The notes under the pieces were generated by a model that saw only the letters and a program-made list of their open reading frames with translations, had not been told where the DNA came from and did not search any database. The position numbers and the translations under genes were made by a program. A stretch of DNA of 64,000 bases from Marixanthotalea marina (GTDB taxonomy: Bacteria > Bacteroidota > Bacteroidia > Flavobacteriales > Flavobacteriaceae), in contig JAHLEH010000003.1 of assembly GCA_018883545.1 (NCBI GenBank), positions 1 through 64,000 of the forward strand, written 5' to 3'. Shown here one piece after another: positions 16,735 to 25,432 of this stretch (position 1 is its first letter; each line of letters opens with the position of its first letter).

Positions 16735-18813
16735 ATGAGCACTGCCAGGACAAAAAAAAGTATTGATTCATCAATTGCTTTGCCTATTGGCTCTTTCATA
16801 ATACTTTCTATTGTTACTATATCCCTATATGTATCATCAATAAATAGCCACTACTCTTTAATTAGAGGTCAGGTATATGATACAGGAGAATTTCTTTCCA
16901 AAGAGTTCAAAAACATTGTTAAGTCCGATATATCAAGACTGGAGAATCTAAAAAGCAGATTAGAGTATACAAATGGTGATTATCATAAAAATTGGGAACA
17001 CGATGCCGGTTTACTCATAGAACAAAACACCTCTTTTAAATTTATAGAATGGATTGACAGTTCTATGATTATTAGAAAAATCAATCCGCTTAAAGGCAAT
17101 GAAAACGCACTAAATTTAGATATATCTAAAATTGAATACCGAAAAAATGATTGGATAAACCACACCAAAAGCGGCAAAACCAACATCACCGCTTGGGCAA
17201 AATTAACACAGCCCGGTCATGCTTTTCTTGTTGATATTCCTGTACATTTCAACAACAAACTTCAAGGCACCATTACTGCTGGAATGGATTTTAGCGCTCA
17301 TTTTGACATCTTGGCAACTCACCTTCACGACCAATTTATTATTGAATTATACGACAACGAAAACACACTGTTTTACAAAACCAACTTAACTGAAAAATTA
17401 GAAATAAGAGAAGACATAATTTACACCAACAACTTTATTGTTGACGCTTTTAACAATAAATCCTGGACATTAAAAATCACTCCATCTGAAAAACTAGAAT
17501 TGGCCAGAGACTTGCACACAATAAATATAGCTTTAGTTTTTGGCTTAAGCCTTTCTGTAATTGTAGCATTGCTTATATACTTCTATCTAAAAGCCAACAA
17601 AAACACTAAACTTGCTCTAGAAACCAATTTAAAATTGGTAAACACCAATAAAAAACTTAACGAAGAACGCGACAGGGCGGAAAAAGCTTCACAAGCCAAA
17701 ACGGAATTCTTATCGAATATGAGCCATGAAATAAGAACGCCATTACATGCCATTATCGGTTTTATTCAATTGCTTAAAAGCAGCAAACTAAATAAAACCG
17801 ATCAAGAATACATCGACTTAATGGATAAGTCTTCTAATAACCTATTGAATCTAATTAACGATATTTTAGATTTAGATAAAATTGAGTCGGGCAATGTAGA
17901 ACTGGACGAAGTGTTATTTAACCCTTCAGAATTGGCAAAAGAATTGATTGATGTGAACCAGTTTTTATTTATAAAGAAGAACCTTTTTTTGAAATCAGAT
18001 TTTGAGAATGCACAGGGGGTAAATGTTATTGGGGACCAAAACAAACTGATTCAAATATTGAACAACACTTTAAAGAACGCACTTAAATTCACCAATAAAG
18101 GTGGTGCCTATTTCACATACAAAGAAACTGTTGTAAACAATAGTTTAAAATTAAAAATAACCGTTAAAGACACAGGCATTGGTATTCCTAAGGATAAAAT
18201 TGACAGTATTTTTACGAGATTTACCCAAATAGACAGTGGCCTAACCAAAGAGCATGAAGGCAGCGGTCTTGGCTTGGCCATAAGCAAAAATTTAATAACA
18301 ATGCTGGGAGGTGATATTCAGGTAAAAAGCAATCCGAACGAGGGCTCTGAATTTAAAATATCGGTCTCTTTTAAAATAGCCGAAAATCAAAACAAGCTAA
18401 CACCAACACCTACCGACATAAGAAACAACATTACGCTTTCCGATTTAAATGTTTTAATTGTTGATGATAATAATTTGAATATTATTGTGCTTAAAAAACT
18501 CTTAGAAGGCATCGGCATACAAGCAGATACGGCAGAAAACGGCATAATAGCATTGCAAAAAATCAAATTGAAAAAATACCAATTGATTTTCATGGATGTT
18601 CACATGCCTGAAATGGATGGTTATGAAGCCACCAAATTAATAAGGGAAGATGATAAGGATGTCGTAATATTAGGGCTTTCAGCAAATGTTACTTCCGAAT
18701 CAAAGAAAAAAGCTACTGTTTCCGGTATGAATAATTATTTATCTAAACCCATAAAAAAGGAAAGTCTTTACAAAATTCTGCTGCTTTACTTCAACAACAA
18801 AAACATCTTGTAA
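16735..18813 (+). CDS. Hybrid sensor histidine kinase / response regulator
   Basis: 692 residues. Transmembrane helices at about 17-36 and 264-286 enclose a periplasmic sensor of about 225 residues with no family I can name with certainty (CHASE-like). A short coiled coil (about 295-320) leads to HisKA with the phospho-acceptor His331 (MSHEIRTPLHAI). The HATPase domain has DTGIGIPKDKI and GSGLGLAIS. A C-terminal receiver has VLIVDDNNLN and phospho-acceptor Asp621 (MDVHMPEMDG). It has no DNA-binding output domain, so it must relay to or regulate another protein. It stands alone between lysS and a terminator. Confidence 0.93.
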   Translation: MSTARTKKSIDSSIALPIGSFIILSIVTISLYVSSINSHYSLIRGQVYDTGEFLSKEFKNIVKSDISRLENLKSRLEYTNGDYHKNWEHDAGLLIEQNTSFKFIEWIDSSMIIRKINPLKGNENALNLDISKIEYRKNDWINHTKSGKTNITAWAKLTQPGHAFLVDIPVHFNNKLQGTITAGMDFSAHFDILATHLHDQFIIELYDNENTLFYKTNLTEKLEIREDIIYTNNFIVDAFNNKSWTLKITPSEKLELARDLHTINIALVFGLSLSVIVALLIYFYLKANKNTKLALETNLKLVNTNKKLNEERDRAEKASQAKTEFLSNMSHEIRTPLHAIIGFIQLLKSSKLNKTDQEYIDLMDKSSNNLLNLINDILDLDKIESGNVELDEVLFNPSELAKELIDVNQFLFIKKNLFLKSDFENAQGVNVIGDQNKLIQILNNTLKNALKFTNKGGAYFTYKETVVNNSLKLKITVKDTGIGIPKDKIDSIFTRFTQIDSGLTKEHEGSGLGLAISKNLITMLGGDIQVKSNPNEGSEFKISVSFKIAENQNKLTPTPTDIRNNITLSDLNVLIVDDNNLNIIVLKKLLEGIGIQADTAENGIIALQKIKLKKYQLIFMDVHMPEMDGYEATKLIREDDKDVVILGLSANVTSESKKKATVSGMNNYLSKPIKKESLYKILLLYFNNKNIL

Positions 18814-18817
18814 AATT

Positions 18818-18850
18818 AAAAAAGCCAGTGGTTAAGAACCACTGGCTTTT
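18818..18850 (+). terminator. Terminator after hybrid kinase
   Basis: AAAAGCCAGTGGTT (about 18820-18833) pairs with AACCACTGGCTTTT (18837-18850). Confidence 0.88.
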
Positions 18851-18853
18851 AAA

Positions 18854-19208
18854 CTAACTAACCAACTAACTAAATTTATTTAAAAGAAGTAATTTAATAC
18901 TGTAAAACACTTAAGTTTAAGTATTTAAATAAATTATAATACAAATAGACACAATTTATTTCAGTCTGTAAAATAATTTAGAAATGTTTAACACAGAATT
19001 GTTAAAAATTTAAACTTTATTTAATCTACACCTATATAAATGTTAATTTTTTATGAATCTTATACAGATAATTATTTAAGATACAAAATCATTAAAAAAC
19101 ACAAATCTTAAAATTGTATAATAAAAAAGACTTCACTTTTTAGAAAAACACTCCTTAGCCACTCATTTATAACTTGTTAATATAGCGTTAAATAATTAAT
19201 CTTATTAA
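18854..19208. other. AT-rich gene-free spacer
   Basis: About 350 bp, strongly AT-rich, with no open frame, tRNA or recognisable repeat. It begins with short CTAACTAACCAACTAAC iterations. It may hold the promoter of the 19258 gene, but no clear TAnnTTTG box was found. Confidence 0.6.
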
Positions 19209-19238
19209 ACCTTTTGTATTTATGCTAGTCCAAAAGGT
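19209..19238 (+). promoter_or_regulatory. ACCTTTTG/CAAAAGGT inverted repeat
   Basis: Perfect 8-bp arms at 19209-19216 and 19231-19238 with a 14-bp spacer, 19 bp before the start codon of the next gene. It could be an operator, or a leader hairpin that occludes the start. Confidence 0.5.
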
Positions 19239-19257
19239 ATCAATTAAAAAATAAGAT

Positions 19258-19740
19258 ATGAAAAAGTTATTAGTAATCGCCTTGGCTCTTGTAGTAGTTC
19301 AGGTGAACGCACAACAAAGAATGGAACGTCCCAATAGAAAGGATTTGGGACACAAAATGAGCATGCTAACTCCAGAAGAATCGGCGGAGTTGCAAACAAA
19401 AAGAATGACACTCCAATTAGATTTATCTAAAGAACAGCAAAAAGACATGTATGCGTTAAACTTAAAAAACGCCCAACAAAGACAAGCAACGATGGAAGCC
19501 CGCAAAGCAAAAAGGGAAAGTAGCGATTTTGAGAGACCTACTAAAGAAGAGCGCTTAAGTATGATGAATGCCCAATTAGACCATCAAATTGCTACAAAAG
19601 CTAAAATAAAGTCCATTTTGAATGCCGATCAATATGAAAAATGGCAAACATCAAATGAACACAGAGCTAAGAAATTTGCACTAAGAGATAACAAACGATT
19701 TGCCCAAAGAGGCACACCTCATAGAAAAAGAAAAATTTGA
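19258..19740 (+). CDS. Secreted basic helical protein (Spy/DUF4890-like)
   Basis: 160 residues. The signal peptide ends at VNAQQ (about 19). The mature part is helical, very rich in Lys, Arg, Gln, Met and Glu, and has no cysteines. It carries the LDLSKEQQKDMYALN and LNADQYEKWQ patterns that recur in periplasmic Spy/CpxP-like and DUF4890 proteins. Such proteins are periplasmic stress chaperones in other bacteria; that role here is inferred from composition and pattern only. It stands alone, with an inverted repeat upstream (19209-19238) and a strong terminator downstream. Confidence 0.65.
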   Translation: MKKLLVIALALVVVQVNAQQRMERPNRKDLGHKMSMLTPEESAELQTKRMTLQLDLSKEQQKDMYALNLKNAQQRQATMEARKAKRESSDFERPTKEERLSMMNAQLDHQIATKAKIKSILNADQYEKWQTSNEHRAKKFALRDNKRFAQRGTPHRKRKI

Positions 19741-19786
19741 AGATTGAGAGAGATTGGTTGATGATGTTAGATTATAGTTAGTTAGT

Positions 19787-19820
19787 AAAAGCATTTCCAA
19801 ATTTGGAAATGCTTTTTTTT
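19787..19820. terminator. Bidirectional terminator, 19258 gene / hemL
   Basis: AAAAGCATTTCCAAA pairs with TTTGGAAATGCTTTT, a near-perfect palindrome with A and T tracts. Its right end touches the hemL stop codon. Confidence 0.9.
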
Positions 19821-21105
19821 ATAATCGTTTGGCAACCTTGTTAGCTGCGTTTATTGTAAAATCTAAATCTTCGTAAGTTAAGGCATCGGCAATAAACCAG
19901 GTTTCAAAAGCACTTGGAGCAATATAGACACCTTCATTTAACATGCCATGGAAAAACGATTTAAAAGTATCGTTATTTCCTTTAGCCGATGTATCAAAAT
20001 CTACAACTTGTTCCTTAGCAAAATGCACAGAAATCATAGAGCCCACTCTATTTATAGTATGGGTAATTTTATTCTTATTTAAAACATTAGCTATGCCTTT
20101 ATGCAAATATTCAGTTTTATTTGCCAATCTTTCAAATATTTTGGCATCGTTGTTCAATTCAGAAAGCATGGCCAATCCTGCTGCCATAGCTAACGGATTT
20201 CCACTTAAAGTTCCCGCTTGGTAAACAGGCCCCAAAGGCGCCAAATGGTTCATGATTTCATTTCTAGCAGCAAAGGCTCCAACAGGCAATCCACCTCCTA
20301 TAACCTTACCAAAGCAAACAATATCTGCTTTAATACCAAAAAGCTCTTGGGCACCACCTTTAGCCAACCTGAACCCCGTCATAACCTCATCAAAAATCAA
20401 CAAAATATTGTGAGTATCACATAAACTCCTCAACCCTTGCAAAAAGCCTTCTTTGGGTGGTACACACCCCATATTACCTGCTACCGGCTCTATGATGATA
20501 CAAGCAACTTCATTTGGATTTGCTTCAATAAGCTGCTTAACATTATCGATATCATTATATCTGGCCAAGAGCGTATCTTTGGCTGTTCCTGGTGTAACTC
20601 CCGGACTGTTGGGCGTACCAAATGTACTGGCACCACTTCCTGCTTGTATTAAAAATGAATCGCTATGTCCATGATAACAACCAGCAAATTTTATAATCTT
20701 GTCTTTTCCTGTCACCCCCCTTGCCAATCGTACCGCACTCATACAGGCTTCTGTACCAGAATTCACGAAACGTATTTTATCTACATTGGGCACCATAGAG
20801 ACAGCTAATTCTGCTATTTGGGTTTCAATTTCGGTGGGTGCTCCAAAAGACGTTCCTTTTTTGGCTTTTTCAATAACAGCATTCACTACTGGCTCGTGGG
20901 CATGACCTAAAATCATAGGCCCCCATGAATTGATATAATCGATTAATTTATTGCCATCTTCATCAAATAGATATGCACCTTTGGCTTCTTTAACAAAAAT
21001 TGGGGTTCCCCCCACTCCTTTAAATGCCCTGACTGGTGAGTTTACACCGCCAGGTATTACTTTTTCTGCTTCTGCAAATAGCGCACTGCTTCTTTTGTAA
21101 ATCAT
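19819..21105 (-). CDS. hemL: Glutamate-1-semialdehyde 2,1-aminomutase
   Basis: 428 residues, full length. This PLP enzyme converts glutamate-1-semialdehyde to 5-aminolevulinate in C5 haem synthesis. The N terminus [16 protein letters not shown] is diagnostic. PLP contacts include [25 protein letters not shown] and the Schiff-base Lys267 in [15 protein letters not shown]. It is the last gene of a four-gene minus-strand operon, 5 bp after the glucosaminidase gene. No other haem gene is near. Confidence 0.97.
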   Translation of the reverse strand: MIYKRSSALFAEAEKVIPGGVNSPVRAFKGVGGTPIFVKEAKGAYLFDEDGNKLIDYINSWGPMILGHAHEPVVNAVIEKAKKGTSFGAPTEIETQIAELAVSMVPNVDKIRFVNSGTEACMSAVRLARGVTGKDKIIKFAGCYHGHSDSFLIQAGSGASTFGTPNSPGVTPGTAKDTLLARYNDIDNVKQLIEANPNEVACIIIEPVAGNMGCVPPKEGFLQGLRSLCDTHNILLIFDEVMTGFRLAKGGAQELFGIKADIVCFGKVIGGGLPVGAFAARNEIMNHLAPLGPVYQAGTLSGNPLAMAAGLAMLSELNNDAKIFERLANKTEYLHKGIANVLNKNKITHTINRVGSMISVHFAKEQVVDFDTSAKGNNDTFKSFFHGMLNEGVYIAPSAFETWFIADALTYEDLDFTINAANKVAKRL

Positions 21106-21110
21106 AAGTA

Positions 21111-21944
21111 TTAATAATCTTTTGTGGATGGTTTTACTTGTAACGCCTGCCCAATACTAATTGTGGTGCCGTTCAAACCATTCATGTCTTGAAGTTCTTT
21201 AACCGTTAAATTATATTTTCTGGAGATTGAATACAAAGTATCGCCCTTAACCACAACGTAAACCTCATTTTCATTAGCCTTAACAGTATCGTTATAAGCA
21301 ATTACATTTCCTCCCAAAACTTCTTCATCTAATTTATAAAGCTCATATCGTTCAATTAAGCTTATCAATTTATCGGGATATTTTCTATCGGTTGCATAGC
21401 CTGCCGCTTTCAATCCTTTTGCCCAACCTTTGTAATCATTTTTTCGTAACTCAAATAAATCGGCATAACGTTTTCTAGTAGTTAAAAATAATGAATGGTC
21501 TCTAAAGGAATATTTGGCATCTACATATTTTCTGAAGCATTCCTGTAAGGCATCATCATCATGATAAATCCGATCGCCAGTCCAATCATGGCATTTAATG
21601 CCGAAATGATTATTGGCCTCTACCGATAATCGGCCTTTTCCAGAACCAGATTCCAATATGCCCTGTGCCAAAGTAATACTGGCAGGAATGCCGTATAAAC
21701 GCATTTCTTCCTGAGCAATACTGCTAAATGCTGCCAAATAATCTTCAGTGGAATTAATTTCAACCGAATTCGTGCTAGCTGTATTACTACCATACCCCTC
21801 TAATGGCACATTATCTGTGTTTTTTGGAATAACCACGCGCTCTGTGGGTTCTTTTCTGGTTTCCTTTTTTCTGGTGGCTACTTTTTTTGTTCCACAGCTA
21901 AAAACCACTAGGCCCAAAACCAACAGCACTACTATTTTTTTCAT
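21111..21944 (-). CDS. Glucosaminidase lipoprotein with LysM domain
   Basis: 277 residues. The lipoprotein signal has Cys17 (VVFSCG). A basic linker (18-70) leads to a FlgJ-type glucosaminidase domain (about 72-205): [18 protein letters not shown] contains the expected catalytic glutamate, and NNHFGIKC follows. A C-terminal LysM (about 226-272, [20 protein letters not shown]) binds peptidoglycan. It should cleave glycan strands in the periplasm, from a membrane anchor. It is in an operon with the PLP deaminase-like gene upstream (2 bp apart) and hemL downstream. Confidence 0.93.
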   Translation of the reverse strand: MKKIVVLLVLGLVVFSCGTKKVATRKKETRKEPTERVVIPKNTDNVPLEGYGSNTASTNSVEINSTEDYLAAFSSIAQEEMRLYGIPASITLAQGILESGSGKGRLSVEANNHFGIKCHDWTGDRIYHDDDALQECFRKYVDAKYSFRDHSLFLTTRKRYADLFELRKNDYKGWAKGLKAAGYATDRKYPDKLISLIERYELYKLDEEVLGGNVIAYNDTVKANENEVYVVVKGDTLYSISRKYNLTVKELQDMNGLNGTTISIGQALQVKPSTKDY

Positions 21945-21946
21945 TT

Positions 21947-22855
21947 CTATGTTTCTATTAACGGAAATCCTTTTTGTTTTAATTTAGCATTCATGCCTGC
22001 AATGCCCTGTAAACCACCTGTATGGATAGCCAAAATTCTCGATCCTTTTGGAAAAAATCCCTTTTTTATTAAATCGAAAATTCCAAACATCATTTTACCC
22101 GTATAAACAGGGTCTAGCTGAATGCTGTATTTGTTTCTGAACTCATTAATAAAACCGATTAATTCTTTATTTATTTTGGCATAGCCTCCAAAATGGTAAT
22201 CTGTAATAAGTTCCCAATTACTATTTACCGCAAATTTACTAATATCTTCTTGCAAAAAAGAACCTTTTAAAGCTGGAAAACCCAAAACTTGTTGACTAGA
22301 TTGTGAACAGTTAATAATCCCGCTAATGGTACCACCCGTACCAACAGCTGTGCAGATATGGCTAAAATTAAAATCATTTTCAGTTAAAATTTCCTCACAA
22401 CCTTTTACAGCCAAAGTGTTAGTACCGCCTTCGGGTATTAAGTAAAAATCTCCAAACTCATGTTTTAAATCGTCTATAAAACTTTCTGATGTTTTATTTC
22501 TATAAACCTCTCTAGACACAAACTTAAAGACCATACCGTGATTTCTACAAAACACCAGTGTAGGATTGTTAGTTTCAGCACTCAATTCTTCTCCTCTAAC
22601 CACACCTATTGTTTTAAAACCTAAGGTGTTCCCAGCATAAGCAACGGCTGCCAAGTGATTTGAAAAAGCCCCGCCAAACGTAAGTAGCGTTTTTAATCCC
22701 AAACGATCAGCCTCTTCAATATTGTATTTTAACTTTCGGTATTTATTTCCCGAAACAAAAGGATGTATTCGGTCTTCTCGTTTTAAAAACAGCTCAACAC
22801 CTAATGCTTTTGGCAAAGAAATATCTTGGTTTACTATATTATTTAACTGAAACAT
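21947..22855 (-). CDS. ACC deaminase / D-cysteine desulfhydrase family PLP enzyme
   Basis: 302 residues, fold-type II PLP enzyme. The PLP lysine lies in VSGNKYRKLKYNIEEA near residue 38, the substrate loop is TFGGAFSNHLAAVAY, and the phosphate-binding loop is GTGGTISGI. Members act on 1-aminocyclopropane-1-carboxylate or D-cysteine. This short flavobacterial type is more likely a D-cysteine desulfhydrase or an uncharacterised deaminase; sequence alone does not decide. It overlaps the upstream 94-residue gene by 17 bp and precedes the glucosaminidase gene by 2 bp. Confidence 0.88.
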   Translation of the reverse strand: MFQLNNIVNQDISLPKALGVELFLKREDRIHPFVSGNKYRKLKYNIEEADRLGLKTLLTFGGAFSNHLAAVAYAGNTLGFKTIGVVRGEELSAETNNPTLVFCRNHGMVFKFVSREVYRNKTSESFIDDLKHEFGDFYLIPEGGTNTLAVKGCEEILTENDFNFSHICTAVGTGGTISGIINCSQSSQQVLGFPALKGSFLQEDISKFAVNSNWELITDYHFGGYAKINKELIGFINEFRNKYSIQLDPVYTGKMMFGIFDLIKKGFFPKGSRILAIHTGGLQGIAGMNAKLKQKGFPLIET

Positions 22856-23123
22856 TATGGCTGCGAATATACTTTAAAAATTGCCAAAAAGAGCGTTGCT
22901 TTAAATAGCCCCTATCACGTTCGTTGGCATAAGCTTCACGCTCAAAAGATATATTTTTATAAGCCAATTGCCAAGTTCCGTATTGGTAGTATCGTATTAG
23001 AAATTCAGTAATATAAATCAAATAAAACACTACAACTAGCAGTTCCAACTGTTGTCTCAAATGGATTTTTTCATGATTCACCAAAACAGCATCCTTTTTT
23101 AATTGTTTATTTTTTAAAAGCAC
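22839..23123 (-). CDS. Small HExxH-containing membrane protein
   Basis: 94 residues from a GTG at 23123. It has a metallopeptidase-like NHEKIH motif (HExxH) near residue 17 followed directly by a hydrophobic segment (about 27-43). It ends with conserved-looking ISFEREAYANERD and SFWQFLKYI. In M56/M48-type peptidases HExxH lies by a membrane helix with a distal Glu, and the EREAYANE stretch could supply it. Family members seem to start earlier with a GFAxFPFxL segment. That segment is readable in frame here back to a stop at 23154-23156, but it has no start codon, so the 5' end may be altered. It is first gene of the hemL operon. Confidence 0.7.
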   Translation of the reverse strand: MLLKNKQLKKDAVLVNHEKIHLRQQLELLVVVFYLIYITEFLIRYYQYGTWQLAYKNISFEREAYANERDRGYLKQRSFWQFLKYIRSHNVSVK

Positions 23124-23220
23124 AAAAGGGAAAAAAGCAAACCCATATACCCTTTAGGCACTAAATATTTTGATATTACAAGCATGTGTTAATGTCATCA
23201 AAAAATAGTCCAATTTACAT

Positions 23221-23228
23221 TATCTTTG
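23221..23228 (+). promoter_or_regulatory. -7 element of the DUF5522 gene
   Basis: TATCTTTG, a perfect TAnnTTTG match, only 6 bp upstream of the ATG at 23235. This would give a transcript with almost no leader. Confidence 0.65.
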
Positions 23229-23234
23229 TTATAT

Positions 23235-23390
23235 ATGAAGAAAATAATACCTGTTGAAGAAGGTGATTTTTACCTTACCCCAGAAGGTTATAGATGTTTT
23301 ACAGAACAGTATCATTTAAAGCGTGGCTATTGTTGCGAAAGTGGATGCAGGCATTGCCCTTACGGTTACAGCTACAAAAAACACAGATAG
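23235..23390 (+). CDS. DUF5522 small cysteine-rich protein
   Basis: 51 residues, starting MKKIIPVEEGDFYLTPEGY and ending in a Cys cluster (GYCCESGCRHCPYGY) that fits the DUF5522 family. The four clustered cysteines plus one histidine suggest a small metal (zinc or iron-sulfur) site; that is inference. Function is unknown. The promoter box at 23221-23228 leaves at most a few untranslated bases. It diverges from the hemL operon. Confidence 0.88.
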   Translation: MKKIIPVEEGDFYLTPEGYRCFTEQYHLKRGYCCESGCRHCPYGYSYKKHR

Positions 23391-23519
23391 CTACACCTTA
23401 AAGCAACGGGCTTATTGGTATGATTCTTGATGCTATTTAAATATTAAAATTCTTTGTAAATTTATATAACAAGACTTTTAAAAAAATTGTAAAAAAGAAA
23501 AATTAAAACATTAACCTCT

Positions 23520-24086
23520 ATGAAAAATTTACTCAAAATGGCACCACTTTTAGCTCTGCTAATAGTGGTTTCCTCGTGTACCTCGGTACGTGTTGCTACA
23601 GATTATGATAGAAGTAAAAACTTTAATGACTACAAAACCTTTGCTTTCTTTAAAAATGGCATAGATAAAGCCGAAATCAGTGATTTAGACAAACGGCGCA
23701 TTCTTCGTGCTATTGAGGCTGAATTATTAGCAAAAGGATTCACCAAATCTGAAAACCCAGATTTATTAATAAGTATTTTCACCAAGTCCAACCAACGCGT
23801 TGATGTCTACAATAATTATTGGGGATATGGCGCTTGGGGTTGGGGCGGCTGGGGCTGGGGTGGCTTCTACGGTCCCGGATGGGGCTGGGGGTGGAACCAA
23901 CCCAGCGTATCTACAAGTACGGAAGGCACTTTATTTGTAGATTTACTTGATGCCAACAAAAAAGAACTCGTTTGGCAAGGCATGGGAACCGGCTACTTAA
24001 CCAGAAACATGGATAAAAAAGAAGAACGCATAAGAGAGTTTGTATCTAAAATAATGGAGCAGTACCCTCCAGGAACGCAACAGTAA
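23520..24086 (+). CDS. DUF4136 lipoprotein with Gly/Trp-rich insert
   Basis: 188 residues. The lipobox Cys20 is in VVSSCTS. The DUF4136 fold is recognisable from VRVATDYDRSKNFNDYKTFAF, the IEAELLAKGFTKSENPDLLI block, and GTLFVDLLDANKKELVWQG near the end. In the middle (about 100-135) is a low-complexity run of Trp, Gly and Tyr, longer than usual for the family. It is probably an outer-membrane or periplasmic lipoprotein of unknown function. It is monocistronic and ends at the terminator 24092-24124. Confidence 0.88.
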   Translation: MKNLLKMAPLLALLIVVSSCTSVRVATDYDRSKNFNDYKTFAFFKNGIDKAEISDLDKRRILRAIEAELLAKGFTKSENPDLLISIFTKSNQRVDVYNNYWGYGAWGWGGWGWGGFYGPGWGWGWNQPSVSTSTEGTLFVDLLDANKKELVWQGMGTGYLTRNMDKKEERIREFVSKIMEQYPPGTQQ

Positions 24087-24091
24087 AAAAT

Positions 24092-24124
24092 AAAAAAGCA
24101 ACTCTTTTCGAGTTGCTTTTTTAT
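24092..24124. terminator. Bidirectional terminator
   Basis: AAAAAGCAACTC pairs with GAGTTGCTTTTT around TTTTC, with A and T tracts on both sides. It separates the convergent DUF4136 and enoyl-CoA hydratase genes and touches the stop codon of the latter. Confidence 0.9.
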
Positions 24125-24882
24125 TTAAACCTTTCCAAAGCTTTCTTAGTAAAATCACTCAAAACCAACCTTCCACTAATCTCGGCCCTTTCTTTCAACA
24201 ATTTACTCCAATGGCTTGTGCCTTCCCAAAAAACGGTTTTCATTTCTTTTAAAGCATCGGGATTATAACCGCTTAATTTTTGAGCAAGCGCCCCAACTGC
24301 TTTATCCAATGCTTCTTCAGAATCTAAAACCTCAGCATACAAACCTTTTTCTTTTGCAAACTCTGCAGAAAAAAATGATTCGGCATCTAGGGTTATTTGT
24401 TGCATGGTTGTTTTCCCAAGCTTTCTGCTAACAGCCGGCTCTATTACAAACGGCCCAATACCTATACTCAATTCACTTAATTTTATAGCAGCGTATTTAG
24501 TTGCCAAACAATAATCGGCCGCAGCCGAAAGGCCAACACCCCCGCCTACGGCTTTGCCCTGAACTCTACAGATAATAATTTTAGGACAGCGGCGCATGGC
24601 ATTTATAACATTAGCAAAACCTAAAAAAAACTGGGTACCAGAAACTTCATTATTTATTGATAAAAGTTCGTTCAAACTAGCACCGGCACAAAACGTTCTA
24701 TTACCGGCACTTTGAAGCACTATTACCTTAATTGTATCATTCTTTCCCGCTTCATTAATCATTTTTTCAAGTTCCAACAATAAATTGCTTGGCAAAGCAT
24801 TATGGTTGGGATGAAAAAATTCGATGGTACCAATACCGTCTTTTTCAGTTAACTTTACATAAGCTAGGGTTTCATCTTGCAT
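24121..24882 (-). CDS. Enoyl-CoA hydratase/isomerase family protein
   Basis: 253 residues, crotonase fold. The first oxyanion-hole segment is TFCAGASLNELLS (near 70), and the second is VQGKAVGGGVGLSAAADY (near 110). The conserved SELSIGIGPFVIEP segment follows. A Glu is in place near the usual catalytic position (SELSIG), but the canonical pair of hydratase glutamates is not obvious, so the reaction (hydration or isomerisation of an acyl-CoA) is open. It stands alone, with no other beta-oxidation gene nearby. Confidence 0.9.
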   Translation of the reverse strand: MQDETLAYVKLTEKDGIGTIEFFHPNHNALPSNLLLELEKMINEAGKNDTIKVIVLQSAGNRTFCAGASLNELLSINNEVSGTQFFLGFANVINAMRRCPKIIICRVQGKAVGGGVGLSAAADYCLATKYAAIKLSELSIGIGPFVIEPAVSRKLGKTTMQQITLDAESFFSAEFAKEKGLYAEVLDSEEALDKAVGALAQKLSGYNPDALKEMKTVFWEGTSHWSKLLKERAEISGRLVLSDFTKKALERFK

Positions 24883-24981
24883 TTTAAAAGAATTTACACC
24901 GAAGATAAGTAAAATTTTAGTTGTAACTAATGTTACACTTTACAAGAAAAATATTAGTGTTATTTGCATAAAAATAAAATT

Positions 24982-25296
24982 ATGGGATTACTTGATTTTT
25001 TATTAAAACACAAGACTGAAGACATTAAGGATTTTTTAAACAGAGGTGCTATCATAATAGATGTAAGAACAGAAACGGAATATAAACAAGGCGCCATAAA
25101 TGGCTCCAAAAACATTCCCTTACAGAGTATAGAATCTAAAATCAGCGCCATAAAAAAGATGAACAAACCTATTATAACCTGCTGTGCCAGTGGCATGCGT
25201 TCTGGAAATGCCGCTAGCATTTTAAACCGTCATGGCATAGAAACCATGAATGGCGGTGGCTGGGCCAGTTTAAACTCTAAGCTGAAGAAATCTTAA
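24982..25296 (+). CDS. Rhodanese-like domain protein
   Basis: 104 residues from the ATG at 24982; an in-frame TTG at 24964 is less likely. It is a single rhodanese domain with the ITCCASGMRSGNAA loop near 72-85, whose first or second Cys is the persulfide carrier. The DVRTETEY motif and C-terminal GGGWASL are typical. It is a cytoplasmic sulfur carrier or transferase; the partner is unknown. No signal peptide. Confidence 0.92.
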   Translation: MGLLDFLLKHKTEDIKDFLNRGAIIIDVRTETEYKQGAINGSKNIPLQSIESKISAIKKMNKPIITCCASGMRSGNAASILNRHGIETMNGGGWASLNSKLKKS

Positions 25297-25305
25297 AATG
25301 TAGGC

Positions 25306-25352
25306 ATAAAAAAACATTAGTTTTCTTCGACATAAGAAGTCTAACTAATGTT
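25306..25352 (-). terminator. Terminator of the NarL/TPR-kinase operon
   Basis: On the minus strand AACATTAGTT pairs with AACTAATGTT (25343-25352 with 25313-25322), with an inner CTTCTT/AAGAAA stem, followed by TTTTTTTATG. It lies downstream of the regulator at 25433. Confidence 0.8.
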
Positions 25353-25432
25353 GACTAATAGAAATATTTTCTACGCAGGACAAATATAGCAACAACCTTA
25401 GATAATTATATTACCCTAACGTTAAGCTATCT

